Assembly (NCBI GenBank): GCA_025084515.1
Contig: JAJAGP010003161.1
Span: forward strand, 1 to 64,000
Origin: Ancistrus triradiatus
Taxonomy: Eukaryota > Chordata > Actinopteri > Siluriformes > Loricariidae
Length of the DNA: 64,000 bases
Direction: 5' to 3'
Shown here piece by piece: positions 21,155 through 33,320 of this stretch. How positions within the stretch are numbered: position 1 is the stretch's first letter; every line of letters begins with the position of its first letter. The translations under genes were made by a program, and so were the position numbers. The notes beneath the pieces were generated by a model. That model was not told the origin of the DNA. It worked only from the letters and a program-made list of their open reading frames with translations, and made no database searches.

Positions 21155-22836
21155 GTAGTAATAGTAGTAACAATAACAGTACAAAATAGTAAAAAATATA
21201 TTATTAGTTGTAATAACAATAGTAATAGTAGTATCACTATTCATAATAACTGTAATAGTAATGAAGTTAAAAAAAAAAAAAAAATTTTCTCTTTCCATTC
21301 CTGAATGCCCTGATCAGGTGGGCACTTATCCTGGCGAACACAGGGAGCATTCGAAAGGGTGCCCTGGATGGGATGGCAGCCCATCACATGGCAGGGGTGG
21401 CTGTCACAGCAACAAGAGATGATCCTCTGAACGGCCTCTCCTCAACCATGCCTGAATGTGATGCTCGATCCACCCAGATGGCACCGCCGTGGTCACCATG
21501 TGATTAGTGTAATAACAATGACACTTCTACTTCTAATGATAATGGTGCAGTGGCGGCGGAGTTTGAGTCCCAATGGCGTCTTGTGGCCAGGTCGGGCTTC
21601 ACAAAGATATAGTGGAGATCGGAGGCCAGACAGGAGGGACCATTCCTTGGCACTGCAACAATTACCCCTGCAAAAGACTGGTGGGCTGTGCAGAGTGTAC
21701 TTCGACCTCACCAAGTGAGTCTGGTAATTAACCGGAGCAAAATGGGACATAAAAACTATTATAACAAATAAATTATAACAAGAAGAGGGCAGCATGGTGG
21801 CACTGTGGGGCTTGTCATCTCACAGCTCCATAGATACTAAAACACTTGCCCACCATTGTGGCAACCAGGGTTTAAGTACCAATAGTGCATTACATCCAGG
21901 TTGGACATCAGGTACAGAAACTATTGGCTCTGTCTGTGGGACGTCTTGTCCACGGTGTAACCCAGAGAGAACGAGAATAGTGGCTGATCAGGACAAACTG
22001 TGATAATGATGACAATATTAAGAACGATAAAAACATTAATCATAATCAGTGTGTATTCTTTGATTCTATGCATGTAAAGAGTTGTTTAAATCATAGTCAT
22101 TGCTAGAAACAATCGTGCACTACAGGCTTTTTGCAGACGAGCTCCAGCAAGGCGTTAAAAGGCAACGGAAAAATTCCAGCGTCCGAGTGGCGCGCAGGAG
22201 CCGGGAAAGGCTCTCCCGCGCCGCGCACCCGGCACTTTTTGCGGCACTTACGCTCACGCTGGCAGTCTGCGTCGTCCAGACGACCGGTGTCCCAGAGGGA
22301 GACGAGCGTTGCCGTGGAAACGTCAACAGTGGCGCGAGCCGACGTGGAGGCGGAGTAGGCACACTCGTAGCGTGGATCCCCCGCGTCTCGGTAGGACAGG
22401 ATGGTGCTCTGTAAAACGGTCAAAAGCGCAGCAACCGCGCGAGACTTGCTAAGTTGGACGCAATTAGGCGCAGCTGGAAGTTCATTAAGCAAAAGCTTGA
22501 TAGGCTACAGAGAGTCCGGAGAAAGTTTTGGAACTGCGCATGCACACGCTAAACTAACACAACACCATGGAAGTAAATGTGCAAACATTGTTTAAGTGTG
22601 TATACATTCAAATATAGAACTAACCAAACCTAATCTGCACACTTAAATACTCTAAATGGTATAACTGCTACTTAGATGCAGGTTACAACACTTTACGCAC
22701 ATCATGCCCAGTAACGCAGACCTTCCCCTCGCTTGCCTGTACGGTTATAGAATAAAGATGCGCGTACGGATCACTTACGACCGCTTATTACGCGCCTTCA
22801 CAGGCTTTAACTAGAAAACACAGGTACACTCACCAT
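19901..22836 (-). CDS. gmnc: GEMC1 (geminin coiled-coil domain-containing protein 1), interrupted in exon 5
   Basis: Five exons on the minus strand: ATG at 22836-22834, then 22408-22252, 21016-20931, 20843-20727 and 20643-19901, all with GT/AG sites and matching phases. GEMC1 is a nuclear geminin-family coiled-coil regulator that starts the multiciliated-cell programme with E2F4/5. Seen here are the N-terminal V-D-V-S-T-A-T and L-V-S-L-W block, the coiled coil (Q-K-E-E-E-L-A-R-L-Q-E-E-N-N-K-L in exon 4), and the C-terminal block ending G-W-N-F-T-W-V-P-R-Q. Expected length is about 330 residues. Within exon 5 the frame is lost between the start of the exon (L-L-S-A-Q) and the last 200 residues: TGA at 20577-20575, TAG at 20518-20516 where the family has Glu, and at least one shift between. 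Either the locus is damaged or the assembly has errors here. Confidence 0.9.
20727..20843 (-). CDS. gmnc: gmnc exon 4, coiled coil
   Basis: This exon has 39 codons, phase 0 at both ends, with donor AAG|GTAGGT. It holds the heptad-rich segment that in this family pairs with geminin or homodimerises. It is intact. Confidence 0.93.
20931..21016 (-). CDS. gmnc: gmnc exon 3
   Basis: 86 bases in phase 1, ending Q-L-S-P-Q-L-H-R-N-K-Q, which matches the segment just before the coiled coil in the human protein. Acceptor tttttttag; donor CAG|GTCGGT is weak at position 3. Confidence 0.88.
21128..21155. repeat. (AAT)n microsatellite in gmnc intron 2
   Basis: This is a pure trinucleotide run, with degenerate continuation to about 21260. 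Confidence 0.95.
21310..22010 (+). repeat. Diverged tRNA-SINE fragments in gmnc intron 2
   Basis: gggtgccctggatgggatggca (21357) resembles the inner part of fish SINEs. ggtggcactgtggggcttgtc...cagctccatagata (21797-21840) resembles a tRNA-derived head. Boundaries are unclear. Confidence 0.45.
22252..22408 (-). CDS. gmnc: gmnc exon 2
   Basis: Acceptor ccgttttacag; donor GAGC|GTAAGT. Codes for S-T-I-L-S-Y-R-D directly after the initiator Met of exon 1, then the conserved acidic V-D-V-S-T block. It is intact. Confidence 0.9.
22834..22836 (-). CDS. gmnc: gmnc exon 1, initiator codon only
   Basis: The coding part of exon 1 is just ATG, followed immediately by the donor GTGAGT. This start is chosen because exon 2 continues S-T-I-L, matching the M-N-T-I-L start of the human protein. 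Confidence 0.75.
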
Positions 22837-23130
22837 GTCGCGAGCAGAACGGTTGATGCGTGGCGCGGGCTGGAGCGCGAGAACAGTCCCGGGAGCTCTC
22901 GGAAACCCTTTGGGGAGGTGAGAGCGCGCGCGGCGGAGGCACTAAATCAGAGATCCAATGACGCGCGGTTGCTCCATCGTCGAGCACTTCGAGTGGTGAA
23001 GCTGTCAAACTGGTCACGTGAGTTTTTTTTTTTTTACTCTGCCGTTGTACTCCAGATGCGCCACAACTGGACCGGGAGCCTGTGGCGCCAAATGCGCTTT
23101 GTTCCGACGAGGAGGCGTTGTTGAGCTCTG
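22837..23130 (-). promoter_or_regulatory. gmnc: gmnc promoter region, CpG-rich
   Basis: CpG density rises sharply around 22.85-23.2 kb, directly upstream of exon 1. I see no convincing TATA box, so a CpG-type promoter is likely. Confidence 0.5.
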
Positions 23131-23649
23131 AAGGGTTTAACGCATGGTGTGAATGGTGCTATGTGCACGGCGTGTGTGCGCGCGCGACATGAAGTTGAAA
23201 GATACCGGTGCGCACCTGTTGTCATGCCGAATCGTTAATCTGTAAACCCAGAAAGGACAGTTCAAAAGTTTGATGAATTAATTCAACCCAACGGGGGGTG
23301 GTGATGGTGGTGAAGGGAGGCAGTTTTGTTTATGCCCAAACCCAAATGAAAAGCGCATTCCTTCGAGTGACACATTAACGTCACTTTTGCAAAAAAAACT
23401 AGAGCTAAATAAACAACAAAACCAAATGAACGACGTGAAGAAAGAGAGTGAAAAACGCAAGGGGCTTCGGCATTACTTAGATGAACAGGTGCAGAAATCT
23501 TTGTACACTGATGCCAGTCGGTGCCACTCAACATGCAAAGGATGCGGAATTGCCAGCTGTGGTCGCATTTGATCTGTATTTGGCGTGGTGGGTGGGAGGT
23601 GCGCCTTTTCCATTCACAACTGATTCACTCTTTCAAAACATGCTCAGCT

Positions 23650-23815
23650 TGGCCCGGTGGCACAACTCCAGAGACGTGTGTCGTGTGCACTTTGCATATT
23701 CTCCTCGTGTCCAGTTTCCTGCACGTACTCTGGCTTCCGCCCACACTCCAAACACATGCGTTAGGTCAATCGGCATCTCTAAGAGTGATATCCCAGTGAG
23801 TGAATGAGAGAATGC
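23650..23815 (+). mobile_element. tRNA-derived SINE fragment
   Basis: It contains tcctcgtgtccagtttcctgc, cttccgcccacactccaaac and acatgcgttaggtcaatcgg, the same family as 17.55-17.80 kb. Confidence 0.65.
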
Positions 23816-24178
23816 GTGTTTAATGAGACTCCCATGATTTTAAATCCCTACCGTGTTGCATCATACGTTATACACTAATAAGATTAAAGTGCGCGCGCGC
23901 GCGTGTGTGTGGTTTTTATGAAGTTTGTGGGTATTAAAGGATTTAGAGTGACTTTGCTAAGGGTTGTGGGGGCAGCAGCAGAAGCACAAGCCAGGAAGGA
24001 GAGACATCAGAAAGGCGTGTGTATTCGTTTGTATTTCACCTCGGCTGTACCTAACAATTAAACCGAGCAGCGTTCTTCCTCTTTTCACCTGATACCTCTA
24101 TCGGCCCACGCGGTGTGAGTGTGTGTGGGTGTGTGTGTGGGTGTATGAGGAGGTGCTGAGGAAAGATCCAGGAATAAA

Positions 24179-24691
24179 ATGTTAAACATTGGCAATACGA
24201 CCGGTTCTTATGGAAGAATAGATTCACACCCTCTCTCTCTCTCTCTTCTCTCCTCTCTCATCCTCCACACAACACACAACACCACACACACCCACCCCCA
24301 CCACCCACAACCGACACACCCAGACACACCACAGACAAAAAAAAAAAAAAACTCCAAATTTCTTTTTGGGTCTGTTGTACACTTTATGGTTTTTTTGAGT
24401 TGAGATCCTAGCTTCTTTTAAAATAGTAAAGTAGCGGTGGAGCTGATTTCTTCGAAAAGCATCCTTTTTGTTAGGCCTCAAGAAAAAAGACGGGTACGAA
24501 AGGATAGAGACTTGGATTGGTGGAGAGAGAGATAGTTTTAGGGAATGGAACCTTGAGGATGCACAATTTTTATTGTTTTCTGGCATGAGTCGGGGGAGGC
24601 GTAGATGGGGGGTAAGAATAGCCCAAGGTCTAGTATTACTATTTAAACATTGGCAATACGACCGGTTCTTATGGAAGAATAGATTCACACC

Positions 24692-24740
<49 letters not shown>
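24179..24740. repeat. Two near-identical 60-base direct repeats 464 bases apart
   Basis: Both 24186-24245 and 24650-24709 read as aacattggcaatacgaccgg followed by an identical stretch into ctctctctc runs. The first copy continues into A/C-rich sequence, the second into (CA)n. It may be a local duplication or the ends of an unrecognised element. Confidence 0.75.
24706..24738. repeat. (CA)n microsatellite
   Basis: This is a pure CA run next to a CT run. The stretch 24.75-25.38 kb has no visible gene. Confidence 0.95.
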
Positions 24741-25399
24741 CTAAAAATAGTAAAAAGATGTTAAAACCATAGAAGGTATACGGTTTAAACATAATATTTT
24801 AATAACAAAAAAATAAAATGAACCCCTTGGTAAAAAAACGGACTCTCACCCCTCAAGCTCTGATCCTAGAATCGCCCCTGGTTTACACTGGAAGGTGACT
24901 GGCACTTGAAAAGCACACACTCATAGAATTTAGACTTAGACCTAGAGCCAGATCTCTACTCTACATTCATACAGCAAACCAGATTCACTGCTCAAACCCG
25001 ATGTCATCTCAGTCCTAACCATACAGTAGACAACTCTCAAAAGATTCTGAAAAGACTTTTAAAAGACTACAGTCTGACGTCCTCTCACATCTAACAATGA
25101 GTCACAGAGTTTTTAGTCATAGGCTATGACGTTGCAAAGCACGGGGGTTCTTGCATGGTCACTGTCTGCAAGACTGCAACTAGATTGTTTTGAGATTTCC
25201 CATCATTCATTATTTATCCATTCTTTTGTGGTATAAATATTCGAACACGCCACAGAGACACTCTTGCTCACTCCACAACACCAAGTTCTCCTCTTTTTGT
25301 ACAGTCTGACAGAACTGAGGCTTCCCGAGGATCCCGGAGTCTCGTCCATGTCTGAGAGAGAGAACTAACCTATTGGTTATTTAATGTTATTTTACAGAA

Positions 25400-26944
25400 T
25401 ATAAGATGAAAGATGAGAGAGGTCTGTAATTTTCATCATTCTTCAACTATGAGAGACAAAATGAGAAAAAAGATCCAGGAAATCACATTGTAGGATTTTT
25501 TTTAAAGAATTTAATTGTAAATCATGGGTGGAAAATAAGTATTTGGGTCACCCACAAGCAAGCAAGATTTTCTGACTCTCACAGACCTGTAACTTCTTTC
25601 TTCTTTAGGAAGCTCTTCTGTCCCTCCTCCACTGGTTTTACCTGTACAAATGGCACCTGTTTGATCTCGTTATCTGTATAAAAAGACACCTGTCCACAGC
25701 CTCAAACAATCAGACTCCAAAACTCAACCATGGCCAAGACCAAAGAGCTGTCGAAGGACACCAGGAAGAAAATTGTAGACCTGCAGCAGGCTGGGAAAAG
25801 TGAATCTACAATAGGCCCAGCAGGGGTGGTGTGAATAAATCAACTGTGGGAGCAATTGTAAAACATACAAGACCATTGATAATTTCCCTTGAACTGGGAC
25901 TCCATGCAAGATCTCATCCTGTGGGGTCAAAATGATCATGAGAACGGTGGAGCAAAAATCCCAGAACTACACGGAGGGACCTGATTGAATGACCTGCAGA
26001 GAGCTGGGACCAAACGTAACAAAAGCTACCATCAGTAACACACTACGCCGAGAGGGGCTCAGATCCTGCAGTGCCAGGCGTGCCCCCCTGCTTAAGCCAG
26101 TACATGTCCAGGCCTGTCTGAAGTTTTGCCAGAGAGCATATGGATGATCCAGAAGAGGGACTGGGAGAATATCATGTGGTCAGATGAAAACCAAAATAGA
26201 ACTTTTTGGTAAAAACTAAACTGGAGGAAGAAGAATGCTGAGTTGCATCCCAAGAACACCCATACCTACTGTGAAGCATGGGGGTGGAAAACATCATGCT
26301 CTGGGGCTGTTTTTCTGCAGAGGGGACAGGACGACTGATCCGTGTTAGAATGAACGGGGCCCATGTATCGTGAGATTTTAAAGCCAAAACTCCTTCCATC
26401 AGTGAGGGCATTGAAGATGGAACGTGGCTGGGTCTTCCAGCATGACAATGATCCCAAACACACCGCTCGGGCAATGAAGGAGTGGATCCGTAAAAAGCGT
26501 TTCAGGGTCCTGGAGTGGCCTAGCCAGTCTCCAGACCTCAACCCCTTAGAAAATTTGTGGAGGGAGTTGAAAGTCCGTGTTGCCCCAAAACATCACTGCT
26601 CTAGAGGAGATCTGCATGGAGGAATGGGCCAAAATACCAGCTACAGTGTGTGCCAACCTGGTGAAGACTTACAGGAAATGTTTGACCTCTGTCATTGCCA
26701 ACAAAAGTTATGTTACAAATTATTGAGTTGAACCAAATTTATTGACCAAATACTTATTTTCCAATTTAATTTACAATTAAGTTCATTAAAAATCCCACAA
26801 TGTGATTTCCTGGATTTTTTTTCTCATTGTGTCTCTCATAGTTGAAGTGTAGCTATGATGAAAATTACAGACCTCTCTCATCTTTCTAAGTAGGAGAACT
26901 TGCACAATCAGTGGCTGACTAAATACTTTTTTGCCCCACTGTAT
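25400..26944 (+). mobile_element. Decayed Tc1/mariner element
   Basis: The left inner repeat (25420-25560: gatgagagaggtctgtaatt ... gaaaataagtatttgg) is inverted at 26740-26890. The right end aaatacttttttgccccactg is followed by TA. The outermost left end is missing or replaced. It encloses a plus-strand transposase remnant. The same family appears as a deleted copy at 49118-49765. Confidence 0.9.
25730..26731 (+). pseudogene. Tc1-like transposase remnant
   Basis: It begins near M-A-K-T-K-E-L-S at 25730 with the helix-turn-helix region and continues through several frames. The core is clear at 26363-26600, with the D-N-D-P-K-H-T-A stretch and S-P-D-L-N-P-L-E-N-L-W-R-E-L. Many frameshifts and stops exclude activity. 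Confidence 0.85.
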
Positions 26945-26949
26945 AATAA

Positions 26950-28790
26950 ATGTAAAGTGAATTAATCCTTTATTTTTTCCATTTTCTTCTTTTTATTCTT
27001 GTATGATGAAAAAAACCTCTTAATCTGGTCTCGTCTCGACCACTTCCAGTCTTGGTCTTGACTCGATCTTGACTGCTAAAAGTCTTGTCTCAGCCTTGAT
27101 GTGTCCCAGACTTGGTCTTGACTCTGATTCGGCTCTAGTGGTCTTCAACACTAATCGTACGCAAAGGATCCATTGAAATATTTGCTTAAAACTCCAAATT
27201 CGACTCTTTTCTGGTACTTCTGTAATCGGCACCGGGACTGCGTCTGTGCTTAGCCTTTTTTGAAGCCTTCAGAGTGGAGTTTTAATTAATACAGAAATGG
27301 CAGCTTGGGTAATTAAGGGCAGAGCTGTTTGTCTGGAGCCCCACTGTGAGGTGAACGGTGGGTTTTCATTCTCCACCTTGTCCTAATCCTCTTGCTTACA
27401 CCCTCAGGTCTGTCAAGCAGCATGCCAGTCTGTCACACTTTAAGGTCTGTACGTAAACTTTAAAACAAGTTTAAAAAGTTGAAAGGTTTAGTTTAAGTGA
27501 CGTGCTTTGCTTTAAATCACCAGCGTTCACCCCAACCAAAGAACCGGTCTTTAAACTGGCACCAGTCCCTTATAGGAAGACTCGTCTCTAAACAAACAGG
27601 ATGGAAATGATGCATTTGCACCTGTTGTTTTAAAGCAACACATATGAACAAGCCGTCAGCGATAATATGCCCAAACTCCCAGCACAAGTCATTTACACAC
27701 ACACTCCCTTCTCATCTCCCACCTTAGCACCGGTTCTCCCTCCTTGCTGGTGGAGCAGTTGGGCAGTTAATTGCTTCCACTCTGGGCTGGTAATGAGAGT
27801 ACAGGTGGAGATACCTGGGCAACAAGCCGTACAGCCCCCGGCCCAGATGTCCCGCAGCCTAAGCCCTTTCTGCCTTAAACACCCCCGCAGAGAGCCCTAA
27901 TGACCAGCCGAGTCTGTTCAGGGTTTGTTGGCCAACAAACCAGCACCCACTGGGGAGCTGTAACCTGTTGCTGAGTTTGTTAAACGCCGGCTGAACTTGT
28001 TTTAAAGGGTGCGTTTGTGCCCGAGTGTGTTTACCTCTTGTGGACTGAATCCTAAGAATGTTTCCAAACTCTGTCTATTAAATCCACGTCATGTCACAAA
28101 GGTAGTGTTATACGCGCGATCGTCGCACGTGCCGCTCACTCGTTAGGAGCTGGGGAATCATCTATCGACATAAAGTCAAAACAGAATTGACATCGCTCTT
28201 GACTTCTTGACGAGGGTGGGGTCCTCTTTCCACCCCTCCGGCCCTCCCCTGCATTAAACCCTATCTCATTATTAACACCCTTGTCCCACCTCGAGATTAC
28301 CCTCCAGACGCGTGTAGAAGCGGACCGCGCGGCCTAACTGCACGCCGCCATGCTAAGCCTCTTTTAAGTGAACAATGCTCTCCAGCAGAGCTTATCTTGC
28401 CAATTAAGTCCAGGGCGCTCTCTCCTGCGTTACAGCTTGCTACGGCCGACGCGCTCCTCGCCCGGCCTCGACGCCACGGCCCCCCGCTAGGTCCAGGCAT
28501 GCTGCACGCACGCACACAATGGCACTAAACACGCTCTCTTTGTGTGTAAAAGGAAGACCATATTGGTTTGGGCAGGACTCGTGTATTCCTCCCCAGCAAC
28601 ACAAACCTGCCACCTACAGGCATCAAAGTGCCGCCGGGGGGGACGGGGACTCTGAGACTTCCCTCACCTTGACTTATATCTTCCATGTTTTTGTAAATTC
28701 ACCTTAGGTTGTGTAGATTCTGGCCTTCAGTTAAAGGTTTATATAAATGCAAAACAAAACAATTCACATTTTCTTGAAAATACTCAAGTT
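26950..28790. other. Intergenic region, no recognisable gene
   Basis: 27.03-27.13 kb has an imperfect repetition of cttggtcttgactc. 28.2-28.5 kb is GC-rich with CpGs and gives overlapping open frames on both strands that look fortuitous. I see nothing else. Confidence 0.45.
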
Positions 28791-28839
28791 AAAATGACTA
28801 GCTGGGTGGACTGGACTGGATGGGTTTCCTCCTGGTTCC

Positions 28840-29165
28840 ACAGACGTGTTAAGTCACTTTGCTGGTCACCTCACAGCTCCAGAGATCCTCGGTTCGATCC
28901 CGACTTCGGACTGTGCCTGTTTGGAGTTTGTATGTCCTCCCTGGGTCCACAAGGGTTTACTTCAGGTGCTTCGGTTTCTTCCCACATCCCAAAGACATGT
29001 GTAGGGTTAACTGGTCACTCTAAATAGGCCCAGTGTGAGCGTGACTGACTAGTATCGGCGTAATCTTGTTCCTTTGGCAAATAGCCCAAGTCACTTGCTG
29101 CCTCTAAAGTGTAATGTATGTGTGTGTCAGAGTGGGTTTGTTCTCGCCTTAAGCCCTGTGCTGCC
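28840..29165 (+). mobile_element. tRNA-derived SINE
   Basis: It contains cacctcacagctccagagat, ggttcgatcccgacttcgg, ctgtttggagtttgtatgtc and tcccaaagacatgtgtaggg in family order. Confidence 0.8.
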
Positions 29166-29719
29166 TCTGCAACATTAAGAGAGGGAGGTTTGCTTCCAAC
29201 TCTCATTACAGTTCTCACACCTTTGAGCCACTATGATATCGGGTAGGGGGTTCCGGAGCCTGTCCCGGAGACTGCAGGGTGCAGGCATAGGCACGTCCTG
29301 GATGGGACACCAGGGCCCGGCCTGTTCTGGATCATGGAAAGGTCAGTCGTGTCTGGGAGATATCGACTCGACTCGGCCAGAAAGGAACCGCTGGCACTCA
29401 AACCTGAGTATCATGATGGCAGTGTTGCCAAGTCTGCATTAAATACAGACATTTGCTTCAAATGACCACTGATGCTGGATAGGATGCTTGTGTCATAAGG
29501 ATCATGCTGTTCCATCGTACCCTCATGGTGTCTCTAATGTCCCTTGTTTCTGGTAGTGCGTAGGTTTCTGTGGGGGTGTGCTGTGCCTGTGTGGGGATTA
29601 TAGAAACACGATCCTTCCCGAGCCCTGACGCTTAACGTGGCAGTGTTTCATTTCTGCTCTTTATGTCAGTGAGACTATTAGCTGGTCAGTGAAAGGTGGG
29701 ATTGTCGAGCTTGGGCTTC

Positions 29720-29881
29720 ACAACATAAACTTTACCTGCCACTGCAAAGAGGGCTCGTATGACACCCAGTGCCACGCAGAACGCCCCACCGCCCACTCGC
29801 TGCCGTTCGGAAACAATAGGCTTGCTGCCTAAAGACGACCTCATGTTATTCTCGGGCCACTGAATGGCTGCGGCTCCGGTC
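29720..29881 (-). CDS. Unidentified open segment ending at a good donor
   Basis: Minus strand: a tttcag-type acceptor near 29893, a continuous frame with Met at about 29848, CpG-rich codons, a small hydrophobic part (F-C-V-A-L-G-V-I-R-A-L-F-A-V-A), and donor GCAG|GTAAAG near 29735. An E-box CACGTG sits at 29880-29885. It could be a first exon of a small membrane protein or chance. No family is recognised. Confidence 0.25.
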
Positions 29882-30154
29882 ACGTGACCTGGCTGAAAAT
29901 TCCTCCTGGACAAAGCGTTCTACAGGGGCAACGACGCGAGAGTAACAGGAGGGAGTTCCCGACGGCCGGTGGAGCACGACCCGGACCACATCTTTGTCTT
30001 CGCAACACCTCTTAAAAGTGCATGTGTTCAGGTTCACGCATTCCTCCACAGGGGTCACGTTACCTGACCCGAGGAACAGCAAGTGCAAAGAATATGCCAA
30101 TGGCAAAAAGTCCAAGTAATGGCAAATAAACACCGGCAGGTAAATCTGTCTCAA
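29846..30154 (-). other. Second open frame over the same CpG-rich island
   Basis: This is a 102-codon minus-strand frame with several Cys and Arg/Ser repeats near its end. It overlaps the previous entry in a different frame, so at most one is real. Confidence 0.15.
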
Positions 30155-30661
30155 TAGTGCATGAGACTTAGGGTTTAAGTCAGATATTAGTTTTGTACTA
30201 TCGGTGAGTAGGAATGAATTACTTGTTCGCGTACAGGTGTGCGCCGTTTAACGTCCTGCATCATGTTCTGTGGAACAGGTGGTTGGCCGAAATGGACATT
30301 ACCGTAGCCACATAGTGGTTTAGATACTTTGCACATAGTGTTTTATTATAAACAATAATATTAATGAAAACACAACGTGAAAACATTTCGTACAGTGCTG
30401 TACAACACAGGCATTCTTATCTGCGTATCTTTTATCAAACCTGAAACACTTAACTGATAACGAGTAGAAAGTTTCTCTACTGTCTCTGTTCTGTCAGCAG
30501 GTGTCGCAAGCGTTCGCTCGTACTAGTTTTCTGTCATTCAGACGTGAATCAGATGTATATAAGACAGATTTTTATCTCCTTTAATGTCCTATTATAATAC
30601 TTTCAGATTTTCTAAAATATTCATACTTTGCTTGAAATATTATTTTTTTTAATGATATCTT

Positions 30662-30870
30662 TCCCCAGATAAAAGACTCGACATGTGAGGTCCATGTCTG
30701 GTGCACACTGGGACACTTTAGAGACACCAACTGACCCCTTGCATTGTGGAAGGAAACAAGAGTACCCGGACTAAACCCCTGCGGACTAGGGGAGGGCACA
30801 AAAACTCCACACAAGCAGTGTCTATGCCAGGACTTGAACCTGGGTCTCTGGAGCTGTGAGGTGAATCAAG
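30662..30870 (-). mobile_element. tRNA-derived SINE, minus orientation
   Basis: ggaacttgaacctgggtctc-like B box (30833-30850), cactccacacaagcag and ggacactttagagacacca are reversed family blocks. Confidence 0.7.
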
Positions 30871-30929
30871 ACATGTAGGCCCTGGATCCAAACCTACGTT
30901 CGTAATAGTGGATTTTATTATGTTTATAA

Positions 30930-31095
30930 GGGCAATTAGTTGGTGCAGTGATCTAATATGCAAGCCGGTCACCACAGGGACCCGGGTTCGAGACCCAGCG
31001 ATGCCTTCTGGCAGGGTTGGGTGTCACATACAACCTTGTGTTCTGTCAGGGACCCGAGTCATTAAGCATTTCTGACCTCTGTAGCTGCGAGGTGA
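30930..31095 (+). repeat. tRNA-like SINE head
   Basis: ttagttggtgcagtgatct followed by gacccgggttcgagacccag gives A/B-box order. The body differs from the neighbouring SINE family. Confidence 0.45.
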
Positions 31096-31099
31096 CATT

Positions 31100-33180
31100 G
31101 TTAGGCACGCTTTGATGGTCCTGTTTGTAGGTGCACAATTTTAAACGTCGTCTCATTCACTGTACAGGTTGAGGTCCTTCATAGGAGTCAACTGACAGAG
31201 CAGATCCTCACAAGTCGCTTGAGAGTCTGTCAATCGGATAATCCATCGCAACACAAGATTTAACCTGAATGCAGTTTTTTTAAAAATACATAATTAATAG
31301 CTTGCAAGTTCTTCACACTCGTGAACTTTGTGATGTGCTGACAGGGGGTGTAGAGAAGTGACAGGGCAAGGTTGGATTGTATCACCTTTCTAATCCTGTG
31401 CTCACAAGGCTGTCTTTCTGGTCCTAAACACACACACACACACATGACCCATCACAATCCTTATCTTTTTCCTATACTGCACCGATTCATCCTGTAATTC
31501 CAGTATTTTCAATAAGGGCTGAGGCCTTGTGCTTGAGCGTGTGACATAAAGTGATTGTTGCAACATGATATGCCCTTTCTACTTTCACAATTGTGATTTT
31601 GTGACACATCAGTGGACAGAGTTACACAATCAGAAATACTGCACGATCGATATTTACTTTAGGAAGCCAACAGTCAGTTCAATCTTCCCTCACTACTTAA
31701 TCCTTTATTAATACATGTTTGTAGTATTCTCAAAATAATGTCACAAAAAATTTGCCCGCCCTCCAAGGAGCATTTGTTGCCAGTCGCCCTGGTTTGCATC
31801 CAGTCCCTGGCCAGGTGAGGCTCACGAGCCCTGGTGCCAGTCCAAAGTTTGATGGACCAGCACTGGGAAATGATCTACCAACCATCATCTCTTCCCACGA
31901 ACATGGCCAGTCCTGCCTCTTTGTGACACCCAGCCAGGCCAGAAGGCACCTCTGCACTCAAACATGGGAACATGGGTCTCCGCACTGGGGCTAGTGAACT
32001 ACCATTGATTTCTTGTGCAGGACAAGGGCACAGGGTGCAAGCGCAAGTTTCTCTTGATTCACTGCCTTTTGCCTGATGCCCAACCAAGCCCCAAGGTCCA
32101 AGCCCTGTGCTGCCTGGTGTGCTCTAAGAGGAATATTAGATGATGTCCCAAAGCCCTGCAGCACTGTAACGATAGCCCTCACCCTACTTTGCTGGCCAGT
32201 TTGTAATGGTATGTAAAAACAGCGCTGGCAAATTTTTTTTTTTCCATCAATACTACAAAGTAGGGGGCAACTTAAATAATCCACTGGGGGTAGTGTGTAT
32301 CTGTGTGTTATTTGAGAGAAAGAGGGACACAGAGAGAGGGGAGGCTGTTTCTGGGGGTTCTGGACAAGACCCAAGCCTGGAGGGGTGACGCTACAGAGAA
32401 GTAGCATCAAAAAAGATTGAAAAGAACTAAAGCACAAGCCCAGAAGCTACCTACGTTTCTAAAAGCCCCTTACTCACAAAGCACATTTGTGTGTTTCTGT
32501 GTGTAGGGGGGATTCAGCTGGTGGTCTGCTGTTAATTTAGAGAACTAAAAGTGAAAAAACGAACACTAAGCACAAACACAACTTGAATGGGAAGCTGCAT
32601 AGACTCACGTTTGTGTTCGTTAGTCTTCAGAATAAGGACCATTCTTGTGGTTTGGCGCCATCTGCTGGCGAACATTTCCGTGAATTCAATTTTTTTCTAA
32701 AAGATGGATGCGAATTTGCTTGTAGTAATAGATAGTAAGCAACCTGGCCACGTTGCAATCCCAGCCTGGGGTTCGAACCCAGGTGTTCATCAGCGTATCT
32801 CTGACCTCTATGCCACAGGAGCTGACTAAATCATAGAGTTGAAGGCCAAGTGTGTTAACATCTACTCTGACATTTCCATTTCTCTACGAATTCTTACACA
32901 CAGGCGAGGCGTTTCTAGAGTACCTGTACAAAGGGACACAGAAATTAGTGGCGCATAGCTGTACCCTTTTGCTTGCCAATTAGCCGTAGGGGCACAACTG
33001 TGTATAAGGCTGTTAAATAGTAAATAGAGGAAGTGATTTAACACTGGAGTGGGAGTTACTCTGAACTGGATGAGAAACGGAGAACAAATGAACACTAAAA
33101 ATTGTATTAATTATGTTTACGCTAACGTTTACTTTAGTGCTCTAATGTGTACTTTTGATAGCTTATACGGTTGTAAGTAG
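31100..33180. other. Intergenic region, no recognisable gene
   Basis: A short (CA)n is at 31428-31444. 31.75-32.20 kb gives long open frames on both strands with a cag/ctg-type composition and no family features. 32755-32815 contains ggggttcgaacccag in a tRNA-like setting on the minus strand, probably another SINE head. Confidence 0.45.
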
Positions 33181-33211
33181 CCAAAACATGTTAGCTACGA
33201 GCTGTTATTAC

Positions 33212-33244
33212 CTTGTCTGCAGCCTGGTTGACTTTCTTGTACAT
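33212..33244 (-). CDS. Candidate first coding exon, gene unknown
   Basis: Minus strand: ATG at 33244-33242 starts eleven codons (M-Y-K-K-V-N-Q-A-A-D-K) that end exactly at donor AAG|GTAATA. It lies just downstream of a promoter-like motif. No later exon could be tied to it. The gene, if real, runs toward lower coordinates, between here and gmnc. Confidence 0.35.
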
Positions 33245-33320
33245 ATTTACGGCTGTCCACTAATCCACGCGAAAAAAACACACGAAAGAAACTTGCTTGC
33301 TTTTGAAGTGTTTGGCTAGA

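Noticed and set aside
24224..24736. 170-codon minus-strand open frame
   Set aside because: It runs through CA/GA microsatellites and the duplicated 60-base segment; its residues reflect simple repeats.
31991..32437. 148-codon minus-strand open frame
   Set aside because: No domain, no coding-like pattern, and an equally open frame on the other strand.
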